In this document: in pieces, positions 1 to 8,880 of the stretch
How the letters are laid out: every line of letters begins with the position of its first letter
How positions within the stretch are numbered: position 1 is the stretch's first letter
Assembly (NCBI GenBank): GCA_035652095.1
Contig: DASREM010000028.1
Coordinates: forward strand, 124,001-188,000
Direction of reading: 5' to 3'
Length of the DNA: 64,000 nt
Source of the DNA: DASREM01 sp035652095
GTDB taxonomy: Bacteria > Acidobacteriota > Terriglobia > Terriglobales > Acidobacteriaceae
Position numbers and translations under genes: made by a program
Notes under the pieces: generated by a model
Database searches by the model: none
Told to the model about the DNA's origin: nothing
The model's input: only the letters and a program-made list of their open reading frames with translations

Positions 1-1
1 A

Positions 2-1543
2 GCTTTCGCGCTGCGCGACGATGGTTACGAGACCATCATGATCAACTGCAATCCGGAGACGGTTTCGACCGACTACGACACCAGCGACCGCCTCTACTTC
101 GAACCGCTCACGCTCGAAGATGTCTTCGCCGTGTACGAGCACGAAGCCGCTTCGAAGGCGCCGATCGGCGTGATCGTGCAGTTCGGCGGACAGACTCCTC
201 TCAATCTCTCGCTCCCGCTGAAAGGAAGCGGAGTGAATATCATCGGCACTTCGCCGGAGTCGATCGATCTCGCGGAAGATCGCAAGCGCTTTGGCAAGCT
301 GCTCGACGAACTCGGAATCCCCCAGGCTCCTGGCGTGATGGTGGCCTCGGTCGAAGAAGCGATCGAAGGCGCCAAGAAAGTGGAGTACCCGGTCCTGGTT
401 CGCCCCTCTTACGTGCTCGGGGGACGCGCCATGGTCATCGCTTACGACGAAGAGACCGTCGTCCGTTACATGAAAGAGGCGGTTGAGTACTCGCAGGATC
501 GTCCGGTGCTCATCGATCACTTTCTGGAAGACGCCATCGAAGTGGACGTCGACGCGCTCTCTGACGGAGAGGATGTCGTAATCGGCGGCATCATGCAGCA
601 CATTGAGGAAGCCGGCATTCACTCTGGCGATTCCTCCTGCGTGCTTCCGGCCGTCGATATCCCGCAGCACCTGCTCGAGCGCATGCGTGAGTACACCTTC
701 AAGCTGGCCCGCGCGTTGAAAGTCGTGGGACTGATGAATATCCAGTTTGCGATCCCACGCAGCAATGGCAGCAAGGGCGACGGCGGCAAGGTGTATGTGC
801 TCGAAGTCAATCCCCGCGCCTCGCGCACCGTGCCGTATGTTTCAAAAGCGACGGGCGTTCCCATGGCGAAGATTGCCGCCCGCCTGATGACCGGGCGCAA
901 GCTGCGCGAATTCCTGCCTGAGTTCATCGAGCGCAAGGCCGATCTCGATACCGGTCGCGGCTTCTACGTGAAGTCTCCTGTGTTCCCATGGAACAAGTTT
1001 CCCGGCGTGGATACCGTTCTTGGCCCCGAGATGAAATCCACTGGCGAAGTCATGGGCGTTGGCGACACCTTCGGAGAAGCTTTCGCCAAGGCGCAGATGG
1101 CTGCCGGACAGAAGCTGCCGACCCAAGGCACGGTGTTCATCAGCGTCACTGATCATGACAAGGCGCACGTAGCCGAACTTGCGCGGCGCTTCGTGGATAT
1201 GGGATTCAAGCTGGTTGCAACCGCGGGCACCGCGGACGTGCTCGAATCCCGCGGCATGCACGTGGATCGCGTGTACAAAGTAAAAGAAGGCCGCCCCAAC
1301 GTGGTGGACCTGATCAAAGGCGAACGCATTCACCTGATCATCAACACGCCTACCGGACTCGAGCCATGGTTCGACGAGAAGGCGATCCGGCGCGCGGCGG
1401 TGAATGCACGTATCCCGACTATCACTACCTTGTCAGCAGCTCGTGCGGCCGCCGAGGGAATCGCAGCGTTGCAACGCGGAGAGATTCGCGTGCAGGCGTT
1501 GCAGCATCTGCACGCTGAACGCGCGGCAAAGAGCCGGCGTTGA
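2..1543 (+). CDS. carB: Carbamoyl-phosphate synthase large subunit, C-terminal part
   Basis: This is the 3' half of the large subunit that makes carbamoyl phosphate from bicarbonate, glutamine-derived ammonia and two ATP, for pyrimidine and arginine synthesis. The frame is open from base 2, so the true start lies left of the window; about 513 residues of a normally about 1,070-residue protein are visible. What remains is the second ATP-grasp half (GGQTPLNL, RPSYVLGGRAM, EVNPRASRTVPYVSK) followed by the MGS-like allosteric domain at the end (FISVTDHDK, ATAGTADVL, NTPTG). The first synthetase half and carA are not in view. The protein ends with a short basic tail. No clear terminator follows within 170 bases. 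Confidence 0.97.
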   Translation, partial: AFALRDDGYETIMINCNPETVSTDYDTSDRLYFEPLTLEDVFAVYEHEAASKAPIGVIVQFGGQTPLNLSLPLKGSGVNIIGTSPESIDLAEDRKRFGKLLDELGIPQAPGVMVASVEEAIEGAKKVEYPVLVRPSYVLGGRAMVIAYDEETVVRYMKEAVEYSQDRPVLIDHFLEDAIEVDVDALSDGEDVVIGGIMQHIEEAGIHSGDSSCVLPAVDIPQHLLERMREYTFKLARALKVVGLMNIQFAIPRSNGSKGDGGKVYVLEVNPRASRTVPYVSKATGVPMAKIAARLMTGRKLREFLPEFIERKADLDTGRGFYVKSPVFPWNKFPGVDTVLGPEMKSTGEVMGVGDTFGEAFAKAQMAAGQKLPTQGTVFISVTDHDKAHVAELARRFVDMGFKLVATAGTADVLESRGMHVDRVYKVKEGRPNVVDLIKGERIHLIINTPTGLEPWFDEKAIRRAAVNARIPTITTLSAARAAAEGIAALQRGEIRVQALQHLHAERAAKSRR

Positions 1544-1712
1544 TGTTCTCAGAGACTTAGTCTTATCGCCTCACAAAAGGTGACCGGGGGAGATAACCTC
1601 GCATTTCTCGTGCCAAGCGGTCCTTGCCGACATCTTCGTGCGCAAATTGTTGCAGCTTGCAGCTCTAGAACAATGAGAGGACAATGGCTTCCCAACTTGA
1701 GGAGTCACTTCC

Positions 1713-2567
1713 GTGAAGTCAATTCTCTGCTCAGTGCTTTTTGTACTTGTGTCTGTGATCTTGGCGACGGCGCAAGGGACGTATACGCAAATTGATTATC
1801 CGGGAGCGTCTGCAACTGGGTGCTTCGGCATTAATGAAGCGGGGGAGACCGTCGGTTACTACAACGACACCAGCGGCAAACAGCACGGGTTTTTGCTGAG
1901 CGCAGGAGTTTTCACGACCATCGACTCTCCTGGGGCTTCCGGCACTGTTTTAGACGGGCTGAACAATGTCGGCCAGGTTATTGGTGTCACTTCCTCTCCC
2001 TCCAGTGCCTTTGTCTACGACCGCCAAACGCAAACGTTCACCCCAATCGCGTTCAAAGGAACAACTCTTGTTATTCCATCGTCCATTAGCGATTCTGGTA
2101 TCGTGGCTGGTTGGTTCGACCCTCCGGGCAATGTAGAGCAGGCTGGCTTCGAACTGATTGCCGGACGCCGCACACTTGTCAACGTTCCGGGCGCAAGCTC
2201 GACCGTCGTGTCAGGGAGAAGCACATCAGGTAAGCTCGCTGGATATTACAGTTCGAGCAACGGTACTTTGAATTTCATCTTCGAGTCGGGCAGATACCGT
2301 CAGCTTGAAATACCTAACGCTCCGCTTGCTGAGGTATTCGGGATCAACCCTGCCGGGACCGCCGTTGTTGGCCAATACATCTCTCAGTCACTAAACGTTG
2401 GTTTTGTGTACCAAAGCAACACACTTCAAACGCTGCTGTTCCCAGGATCAATTTACACCGAAGCCTATGGCATAAATACTGCCGGTGAGGTGGTGGGTGC
2501 TTTCGGTGATACCTTCGTGCAACACTGCTTCACCTGGACGCCTTCCGCTGATGCAGCCACGAAATGA
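1713..2567 (+). CDS. Secreted HAF-repeat protein
   Basis: A 284-residue exported protein with an N-terminal signal peptide ending near TAQG. The rest consists of about six imperfect repeats of 35-45 residues with cores such as GINEAGETVGYY, GLNNVGQVIGV, GINPAGTAVVGQY and GINTAGEVVGAF, alternating with FTTIDSPGAS-like strands. This is the pattern of the HAF extracellular repeat family, common in Acidobacteria, and probably folds as beta-propeller blades. The start is a GTG codon with GAGGAG 8 bases upstream. No catalytic motif is visible, so the function is unknown; an extracellular binding or scaffold role is only an inference. Confidence 0.82.
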   Translation: MKSILCSVLFVLVSVILATAQGTYTQIDYPGASATGCFGINEAGETVGYYNDTSGKQHGFLLSAGVFTTIDSPGASGTVLDGLNNVGQVIGVTSSPSSAFVYDRQTQTFTPIAFKGTTLVIPSSISDSGIVAGWFDPPGNVEQAGFELIAGRRTLVNVPGASSTVVSGRSTSGKLAGYYSSSNGTLNFIFESGRYRQLEIPNAPLAEVFGINPAGTAVVGQYISQSLNVGFVYQSNTLQTLLFPGSIYTEAYGINTAGEVVGAFGDTFVQHCFTWTPSADAATK

Positions 2568-2747
2568 TTCGCCATCCGGCCCGGGGGTTCAAACCATGAA
2601 GCTGTCCGCAACTCGATTCGTTGCCTGATGGTGATACTGAGTTTCGAAACCCGCGGTCACGATTGACTGTCTGTCTTTCCGGATGTAAAGTGCGCAGTTC
2701 CGGCTTTCCACACGGGTTTCGCCCACCAACCGCCTCAGGAGAATTCG

Positions 2748-4166
2748 ATGAAAATCCGATTCGTCTATGCAGCCACCTTGCTGTTCTGCCTCATACTTGC
2801 CTCCACGGCATGGGGACAATGGTCGTCGGACCCGGCCGTCAACCTTCCGCTCGCCGATAAAGGCAACGGCAATGACCAGGTGCAACCCAAGCTCAAGCCG
2901 CTCGCGGGCAACGGGTGGTATGTGAGCTGGTTCGATTCCGATCCGAACACCCCGCCGCAGGTCGGCTACGACGTTCGCCTCCAGCGCCTGAGTCCCGCCG
3001 GAGTCGAGCTGCTGCCGCATAATGGCGCGCTGGTCGCGACTGAGAGCAACAGTTCCACGCAGGACTATGGCCTCGATATAGACACAGCGGGCAACGCGCT
3101 GCTGGCTTTCCTCGACACGCGCGCAGGCTCGAACCAGCAGGTCACCGCAACCAAGATCAACAATGGTGGACGGCAGATATGGGGACGCCGCGGTGTGCAG
3201 CTCACCAGCGATTCCAGCTTCCACGCGGTCCCTAAGATCGCCGGTACGACAGACGGGGATGTTGTAGTCGCCTGGACTAGCGATAGCAGTATCGTGCTGC
3301 AACGGCTGGACCCGAACGGCAATCCGCTGTGGGGAGCGGGCATCGTGCTCAGCGAGGCGGGCGCGAACTATTCGGTCGCCGATTTGCTTGCGGCCGACAA
3401 TGGATCGGTGATTCTGTCGTGGGTACGGGACACGGGTTTCACCAGCAATCATCAACTACGCGCCAACAAATTCGATCCGACCGGCGCCAAGCTCTGGGGA
3501 TCGCAGAATCTCTCGATCTTCGACGTGGGATCGCTCCAGTTTGGCAACTTCCCGTATTTCACCCCGGACGGCAGCGGGGGCGCAGTTTTCGGCTGGTATA
3601 CGAGCAGTCCAACTCTGCAATGTTTCGCGCAGCACATTCGCGCCGACGGCAGCGAGGCCTTTCCGCACAACGGGTCCGCCGCCTCGACCAACACCTCGAA
3701 CGTAAGAGTTTCCCCGTCGGTTTCGTATCGCGCCAGCAGCGACGAGACATTTCTGTTCTGGACCGAAGAAGACTCCAACCAGTTCACCAATGGGGTCTCT
3801 GGCCAGAAGTTCAACAGCACGGGAGCGAGGCAATGGGGACAGACCGGGCTGACGATCGTTCCTCTCGGATCGGCTTCGCAGATCTTCGTGGAGAACGTGC
3901 AGGTCGGCACCGGTGCGCTGGTCTTCTGGGTCGATCAGCCAAGCTTCACCTCCTCCACGATTCAAGCCACAAAGCTGGACGGCACCGGGGCGACGGTGTG
4001 CGCGCAGTTCCCGGTCTCGACGACGCCGGTGACTCCGTTTGGCCTGGTTGCCGGGATTACGAAATCCGGGATCGCGGCGCTGGCCTGGGCCGATAGCCGC
4101 ATTGGCAACAACGCGATTTACATTCAGAACGTGAATCCGGATTGCACGCTAGGGCAACATCTATAG
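2748..4166 (+). CDS. Exported protein of unknown function, probable beta-propeller
   Basis: A 472-residue protein with a clear signal peptide (hydrophobic core at residues 5-20, cleavage near AWGQ). The mature part repeats strand-rich units such as GNGWYVSWFDSD, GNALLAFLDTR, GDVVVAWTSDS, GSVILSWVRD, GGAVFGWYTS and SGIAALAWADSR, spaced about 50-60 residues apart. This resembles a multi-bladed propeller with 'W-D/S' strand ends. An AGGAG Shine-Dalgarno sequence precedes the ATG by 5 bases. I do not recognise a specific family. The protein is probably periplasmic, secreted or surface-located. It sits alone, downstream of another secreted repeat protein on the same strand. Confidence 0.75.
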   Translation: MKIRFVYAATLLFCLILASTAWGQWSSDPAVNLPLADKGNGNDQVQPKLKPLAGNGWYVSWFDSDPNTPPQVGYDVRLQRLSPAGVELLPHNGALVATESNSSTQDYGLDIDTAGNALLAFLDTRAGSNQQVTATKINNGGRQIWGRRGVQLTSDSSFHAVPKIAGTTDGDVVVAWTSDSSIVLQRLDPNGNPLWGAGIVLSEAGANYSVADLLAADNGSVILSWVRDTGFTSNHQLRANKFDPTGAKLWGSQNLSIFDVGSLQFGNFPYFTPDGSGGAVFGWYTSSPTLQCFAQHIRADGSEAFPHNGSAASTNTSNVRVSPSVSYRASSDETFLFWTEEDSNQFTNGVSGQKFNSTGARQWGQTGLTIVPLGSASQIFVENVQVGTGALVFWVDQPSFTSSTIQATKLDGTGATVCAQFPVSTTPVTPFGLVAGITKSGIAALAWADSRIGNNAIYIQNVNPDCTLGQHL

Positions 4167-4313
4167 AGCTAGCTCATTGGCTCTGGCTTGTGAGTCGGTT
4201 TTGGCGGAGGCGGCATTCCATGTGCATTCGACCGCACACGCCTTGTCACTGATTCACGTTGACATGCTGCGGCTTACAATCGATGGGCAACTTCCTCATC
4301 GTCAGGAGACCTC

Positions 4314-5036
4314 ATGCGCGCTTATCTGGTCGGCGTTGTTGTTGCGCTCTGTTTGTCTACCCACGCCGCGGCCCAACTGGACGAGATCATCAAGAAGGCG
4401 GGCGAGACCCTGGGTAACCGCGACGCGCCGGGCTTGAGCGATGACAGGGTCGTCGCTGGGCTGAAACAGGCGCTCGAGATCAGCACGGGCAAAGCTGTGG
4501 CTCTGACCGGGAAACCCGACGGCTTTCTCAAGAACGAGGCAATCAGAATTCTTTTGCCGCCGAAGCTGGAGACTGTCGGCAAGGGCATGCGCATGCTGGG
4601 CATGGGAGCCACAGTCGACGAACTGGAAGTAGGCATGAACCGTGCCGCAGAGCAAGCTACCCCGAAAGCCAAGCAGATATTTCTTGCCGCACTGCGGAAG
4701 ATGACTTTTGACGATGCGCGTCACATCCTGACCGGAAGCGACATGGCGGCGACCGAGTATTTTCAGCGAACCAGTTCCGCGGACCTTATCAGCGCCTTTT
4801 CGCCGATTGTGCATCGCTCCATGGAACGCGTCGGGGTTGTGCAGCAGTACGATCAATTGATCAACAGTACGCCCGGAGGCAGCACATTGGCGAGCCAGTT
4901 CGATCTCAACAAATACGTAGTGGGGAAAACGCTGGACGGCCTCTTTCACATGCTCGGGGAAGAAGAAAAACAGATCCGCAAGAACCCCGCAGCCAGGACC
5001 ACGGCATTGCTCAAAGAGGTCTTTGGCCGGAGGTGA
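4314..5036 (+). CDS. DUF4197 family exported protein
   Basis: A 240-residue protein with a signal peptide (residues 1-20, cleavage after THAAAQ). The body matches DUF4197 in length and layout: L..ALEISTGKAV near residues 50-62, FLKNEAIRILLPPKLE, LGMGATVDELEVGMNRAAEQ, and a C-terminal half with YFQRTSSADL and the KYVVGKTLDGLF helix. The biochemical function of this family is not established; such proteins are probably periplasmic and helical. A Shine-Dalgarno AGGAG lies 5 bases before the ATG. A plausible promoter is TTCACG at 4253 and TACAAT at 4275 with 16-base spacing. The 3' end lies 51 bases before the start of the next gene. Confidence 0.85.
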   Translation: MRAYLVGVVVALCLSTHAAAQLDEIIKKAGETLGNRDAPGLSDDRVVAGLKQALEISTGKAVALTGKPDGFLKNEAIRILLPPKLETVGKGMRMLGMGATVDELEVGMNRAAEQATPKAKQIFLAALRKMTFDDARHILTGSDMAATEYFQRTSSADLISAFSPIVHRSMERVGVVQQYDQLINSTPGGSTLASQFDLNKYVVGKTLDGLFHMLGEEEKQIRKNPAARTTALLKEVFGRR

Positions 5037-5073
5037 TGGAACTCCGGGCGCGAGTCTGGGCCGAGGTCGGCGT

Positions 5074-5079
5074 TATAAT
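5074..5079 (+). promoter_or_regulatory. -10 element giving a probable leaderless transcript
   Basis: A consensus TATAAT hexamer ends 7 bases before the ATG at 5087. Transcription would start at or next to the A of the start codon, and no Shine-Dalgarno sequence lies in between. The -35 region is not obvious. Confidence 0.55.
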
Positions 5080-5086
5080 CACGCGC

Positions 5087-6016
5087 ATGAAATCATCTCT
5101 TCGCAGTGTCGCAACTCTCTTAGTGCTCATGGCAGTGGGTGTTGTATGCGTAGCTCAGTCTGCCACACCGGCGGACGATGTTCAGGCACTCATCAAGAAA
5201 GGCCAAAAGCTCAACAGTGAAGGCAAACAGGACGACGCTCTCAAGCTGTATCAGCAAGTCCTCGATAAGTCTCCCAACTCCTACGATGCTCACCTGCAAT
5301 CGGGCATCGCGCTGGATTTAAAGGGTGACTACAGCGCTGCGCGCGAGCACTTCAAGCAAGCGATCGAGGTGGCCGCGCCCGACCAGAAGAACCGGGCCAT
5401 GCGCACCATGGCGGTATCCTACGCTTTTGAGGGCAATGCGGCCGAGGCGGAGAAATATGAGAAGCCGGTATTCGACGGGTTGCTGGCGAAGTCAGATTTC
5501 GAAGGGGCGGCCGGCGTAGCCAATGAACTCGCCCGCATCAAGCTGGAATTAGGCGATGTGGACGGCGCGGCGCAGTGGTATAAGCTCGGCTATGAAACCG
5601 CGATGCGCAAGACCGACATGAAGGACGCCGACAAGAACCTGTGGGCGTTTCGCTGGGCAAACGCGCAAGCCCGGATCGCCGCCCGCCGCGGGCAGCGCGA
5701 GGAAGCACAGAAACAGATCACCGTGGCAAAGGCGGCGCTGGACAAGGCGAACAATCCCGACCAGGCGCCGTTCTTCCCCTATCTCACCGGGTATGTGGCC
5801 TTCTACGCCGGCGACTACCGGACGGCGATCAGCGATTTGGGCAAGGCCAACCAGGAAGACCCATTCATCCTGCTGCTGATCGCAGAATCGTACGAAAAAT
5901 CGGGGGATGCCGCCCGCGCCAAGGAGTACTACGCCAAGGTAATGTCCAACAATGGGCATGCACCCACGAATGCGTTTGCGCGTCCGGTGGCTAGAAAGAA
6001 ATTGGCAGGTGGTTAA
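5087..6016 (+). CDS. Exported tetratricopeptide-repeat protein
   Basis: A 309-residue protein with an N-terminal signal peptide (hydrophobic residues about 6-20, then AQSATPADD). It carries several TPR units: ALIKKGQKLNSEGKQDDALKLYQQVL, then YDAHLQSGIALDLKGDYSAAREHFKQAIE, and later units around residues 90-120, 200-240 and 255-290. It is probably a periplasmic protein-protein interaction scaffold. I chose ATG 5087 over an in-frame ATG at 5033, because 5033 overlaps the end of the upstream gene and would bury the signal peptide behind 18 extra residues. It also places a TATAAT directly in front of the start. No partner is indicated by the neighbours. Confidence 0.88.
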   Translation: MKSSLRSVATLLVLMAVGVVCVAQSATPADDVQALIKKGQKLNSEGKQDDALKLYQQVLDKSPNSYDAHLQSGIALDLKGDYSAAREHFKQAIEVAAPDQKNRAMRTMAVSYAFEGNAAEAEKYEKPVFDGLLAKSDFEGAAGVANELARIKLELGDVDGAAQWYKLGYETAMRKTDMKDADKNLWAFRWANAQARIAARRGQREEAQKQITVAKAALDKANNPDQAPFFPYLTGYVAFYAGDYRTAISDLGKANQEDPFILLLIAESYEKSGDAARAKEYYAKVMSNNGHAPTNAFARPVARKKLAGG

Positions 6017-6124
6017 CTCGGATACATGAAATCTCACTCGAGCCGAGGGGTAGGCGCTTGCGCCCGCAACGCCCGCCAAGGTGATAGCCTGAGGTAAATC
6101 TAACGTTCATACTTGGAGTCTCGC

Positions 6125-7186
6125 ATGCTGCTTTCCGGAATTTTTCCACCCATCTCGACTCCGTTCTATCCCGACGGCAAGGTCTACTACAAAAAGCTGG
6201 AGTCAAACGTCGAACGGTACTCGAAGACCCCGGTTGCGGGCCTGGTGGTGCTGGGTTCGACCGGTGAGGCCATCCTGCTTTCTGACGAAGAGCGGCGCCA
6301 GGTGCTTAAAACCGCCCGGGACGCGGCGGCAACCCACAAGGTTCTGATCGCCGGGAGCGGAATCGAATCGGCCTCTGAAACACTACGGCTGACCGAATAC
6401 GCGGCGGAACTCGGCTACGACGTGGCCATGGTGCGCACTCCGCATTACTACAAGGGACAGATGAAGCCGGCGAATATGCTGACCTTTTTCCGTTTCGTCG
6501 CCGATCGTTCGCCGTTGCCGGTCATCATCTACAACTTTCCGCAAGCCACAGGCTACGACATTCCCGCAGAACTTGTGATCGAACTTGCCGACCATCCCAA
6601 CCTGATCGGCATCAAGGAGTCTAGCGGCGACGTGGAAAAGGTCCGCAAGATGGTGGAAGGCACGCGTCACGTGAAGCGCAGCGCGACTGTTACCGAAACT
6701 TTCGATGCGGTCACGCCGCGCATGTTAAAGGCGGCGGAAGGAAACGGAGGAGGAGAACTGGTCACAATCGCGAGCGCGTCCGGCACGCCAAAACCTTCAT
6801 CTTCGGCCGTGAGCGTAGTGGCAGGCCTGAAAACGCGTCAGAAAGAAATTGGTTTCCAGGTGCTGGTCGGGGCAGCGCAGAAGCTGGAGCCATCTTTGCA
6901 GGTCGGCGCTGCCGGCGCGATTCTTGCCTTCGCGGACGCGGCTCCCACTGCCTGTTACGAGATTTACGCGGCCTGGAAAGAGGGCGATCACGATCTCGCG
7001 CGTCTGAAGCAGGAGCGGATCGCGAAGGCCGCCCAGCGGATCGTGGGGGAACTGAGCATTCCCGGCGTCAAGTATGCGATGGACTTCAACGGCTACTTTG
7101 GCGGTTCGGTGCGGTTGCCGTTGCTGCCGTTGACGGCGGATGTGAAATCCGAGATAGAACAGTTACTAAGCAACATCAGGAACTGA
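6125..7186 (+). CDS. DapA-family (dihydrodipicolinate synthase-like) lyase with a central insertion
   Basis: A 353-residue class I (Schiff-base) lyase or aldolase of the DapA/NAL superfamily. The catalytic Tyr136 (VIIYNFP) and Lys164 (IGIKESSGD) are present, as is the GSTGEAILL substrate loop at residues 44-52. Family members usually have about 290-310 residues. The extra length is a block at residues 181-242, rich in Gly, Ser and Thr, between the Lys strand and the FQVLVG strand, where most members have about 10 residues. The substrate cannot be assigned; 2-keto acid aldolases such as 4-hydroxy-2-oxoglutarate aldolase are candidates, and DapA proper is less likely. GGAG lies 8 bases before ATG 6125. 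The gene appears to stand alone. Confidence 0.88.
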   Translation: MLLSGIFPPISTPFYPDGKVYYKKLESNVERYSKTPVAGLVVLGSTGEAILLSDEERRQVLKTARDAAATHKVLIAGSGIESASETLRLTEYAAELGYDVAMVRTPHYYKGQMKPANMLTFFRFVADRSPLPVIIYNFPQATGYDIPAELVIELADHPNLIGIKESSGDVEKVRKMVEGTRHVKRSATVTETFDAVTPRMLKAAEGNGGGELVTIASASGTPKPSSSAVSVVAGLKTRQKEIGFQVLVGAAQKLEPSLQVGAAGAILAFADAAPTACYEIYAAWKEGDHDLARLKQERIAKAAQRIVGELSIPGVKYAMDFNGYFGGSVRLPLLPLTADVKSEIEQLLSNIRN

Positions 7187-7231
7187 CTCTTTCGTTGCGC
7201 GATGTCTATCGGTGTGCTAAAAGTCTGCGCC

Positions 7232-8023
7232 ATGAGAACTCTGCTTTCCTTTTTTCTGCTGTCCTCTATCCTGTGCTGCGCCAAAAATGAGCCCATACTC
7301 GTCTTGCAGTGGCCAACCGACAAGCCCGTAATGAAGCTGAGCTTCGGAAAATTTACCGAAATTGGGGTTGTGGCGAAGCAGAATTCTTATGTTTCTGAAG
7401 TTACCGTCGAGAACCTGACCGATAAAGCCGTGCCGAGAGTCGCATTTAACGTCTATCTCACGGACAAGAACAATGTCAGGGTCGGGGACGGGCTCCTGCT
7501 GGTCTCCGACATCCAGCCCAAACAGTCAGTGAAGGTTCAGTTTCAATGCACATCTTTGGGCGTCCCTTCTGGCCTGACAGTCAGCGCCAAAAGAGAAATG
7601 CTGGACCCAAAAGCGAGAACGGTTTCTCTTAAAGTGCTGTCCGTGCCTCCCGGAGCCAAATTGAAAGTGGATGGGGCGGATGAGGGTGTGACTCCGAAAG
7701 CCGTGAATCTGACCGTCGGCACTCACAACCTTGAGTTCAGCAAGGAAGGCTATGCGACGGGCAGTACGGCGGTGGAAATCGCTCCTGACGAACTCCCAGG
7801 TGGTAGCATCAGCTTCGAGTTGGGTGGGCTTTCACGCGACACCATCGAATTGAGAGACGGAACGGTTCTCCTTGGTGATGCGGTGTCAATGTCTCTGACC
7901 TCGGTTGTGGTCCGAGTTGATGGGAAGGAACAGACCTATCCGAGGAACCAAATCAAGAAACTCATTCTGGTCGAAAGGGAAGTGACTCAAACGCCGGCAA
8001 TCACTCAGCCGGCACCTCAATGA
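7232..8023 (+). CDS. Exported PEGA-domain protein (first of a tandem pair)
   Basis: A 263-residue exported protein. The signal peptide (residues 1-18) ends in CCAKN. Residues about 25-130 form a FSFGKFTE...TVENLTDKAVPRVAFNVYLTDK module resembling an immunoglobulin-like fold for describing unequal-state side chains. A PEGA domain follows (VPPGAKLKVDGADEGVTPKA, then HNLEFSKEGYATG), and the C-terminal segment reads DTIELRDGTVLLGD. It is paralogous to the next gene across its full length, and the two overlap by ATGA. PEGA domains usually lie in cell-surface proteins. The ATG at 7232 was chosen for the signal peptide; an in-frame ATG at 7202 is less likely. Confidence 0.85.
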   Translation: MRTLLSFFLLSSILCCAKNEPILVLQWPTDKPVMKLSFGKFTEIGVVAKQNSYVSEVTVENLTDKAVPRVAFNVYLTDKNNVRVGDGLLLVSDIQPKQSVKVQFQCTSLGVPSGLTVSAKREMLDPKARTVSLKVLSVPPGAKLKVDGADEGVTPKAVNLTVGTHNLEFSKEGYATGSTAVEIAPDELPGGSISFELGGLSRDTIELRDGTVLLGDAVSMSLTSVVVRVDGKEQTYPRNQIKKLILVEREVTQTPAITQPAPQ

Positions 8024-8814
8024 GGGTTATGAAAAGAACTTGTTCGCTTACCCTAGCTCTTTTTTTTGCGCTATTGTGCAGCGCCAAAGATCAGCCCGCG
8101 CAGGTAATTATCTGGCCCGAGTCCGGAACGCAGGTAATCAAGTTCAGTTTCGGAAAATTCAAAGAAGTAGCGTCGCTCGCTAACCGACACGAGTATGCGA
8201 TCGACACAATAGCTGAGAATACCTGGAGCAAGAAGATCCCCTCGATCACCTTCACTTTGTATGTATATGACAAAAGCAAAGTGCGCATCGGGGAAGGCTA
8301 TGTCAATGTGAATGACCTGGCTCCAGGGCAAGTGGCCAAATTTCAGACCAACATCGGGGTGTCGGGAACTCCATATTCGCTGGAGTTGGTGCCCAGTTCC
8401 CTCCCAGCCGACCTGCGCCCGTTAGCTCCTCCGGCCAAGATTTCGGTTACGGTCAATTCCGTGCCGCAAGGAGCGCTGGTGAACGTAGATGGTGTCGAAC
8501 AGGGGACAACGCCTAAGTTAATTCAGGTTGGTGTCGGCAAGCACACCCTCGAGTTCAGCAAGGAGGGCTTCAATACCGGGCATTTCCCGCTGGAAGTAGG
8601 GCCGAACGATGCCTCTGGCGGAAGCGTCAGCTATGAGCTCGGGACTTCGGCACACGACACGATTGAACTGCGCGATGGGAGTGTTCTCAGCGGAGATCTT
8701 GAGTCGGTTTCGGCAACTGAAGCGGTAGTACGCATCGGGGGAACAGCGCAGCACTACAGCCGCAATCAGATCAAACGTATCTCTCTTGTGGAGCGCGACG
8801 CTCCGCAGCCCTAA
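8020..8814 (+). CDS. Exported PEGA-domain protein (second of a tandem pair)
   Basis: A 264-residue paralogue of the preceding gene with the same order: a signal peptide (to about CSAKD), an FSFGKFKEVA...FTLYVYDKSKVRIGEG module, a PEGA domain (VPQGALVNVDGVEQGTTPK, HTLEFSKEGFNTG) and a closing DTIELRDGSVLSGDLESV unit. The start overlaps the previous stop as ATGA, so translation is probably coupled. Sequence divergence between the copies is large enough that the duplication is not recent. The function is unknown; envelope-localised carbohydrate or peptidoglycan binding is a common guess for PEGA proteins. It is the last gene before the TetR promoter. Confidence 0.85.
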   Translation: MRVMKRTCSLTLALFFALLCSAKDQPAQVIIWPESGTQVIKFSFGKFKEVASLANRHEYAIDTIAENTWSKKIPSITFTLYVYDKSKVRIGEGYVNVNDLAPGQVAKFQTNIGVSGTPYSLELVPSSLPADLRPLAPPAKISVTVNSVPQGALVNVDGVEQGTTPKLIQVGVGKHTLEFSKEGFNTGHFPLEVGPNDASGGSVSYELGTSAHDTIELRDGSVLSGDLESVSATEAVVRIGGTAQHYSRNQIKRISLVERDAPQP

Positions 8815-8855
8815 TTTTCCTCAGCCCTCGCCTTGTGAGCGCGTCCCGCTTCCGC

Positions 8856-8879
8856 TAGAATTAGAACGAACGTTCGAAC
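8856..8879 (+). promoter_or_regulatory. TetR promoter and palindromic operator
   Basis: A -10-like TAGAAT (8856-8861) is followed at once by GAACGAACGTTCGAAC (8864-8879), which contains the perfect 10-base palindrome CGAACGTTCG (8867-8876). The expected transcription start falls inside this palindrome, 5-13 bases before the ATG of the TetR gene. TetR-family regulators of acyl-CoA genes commonly bind such ACGTTC-centred dyads and repress themselves; binding by this particular regulator is an inference. Confidence 0.65.
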
Positions 8880-8880
8880 C

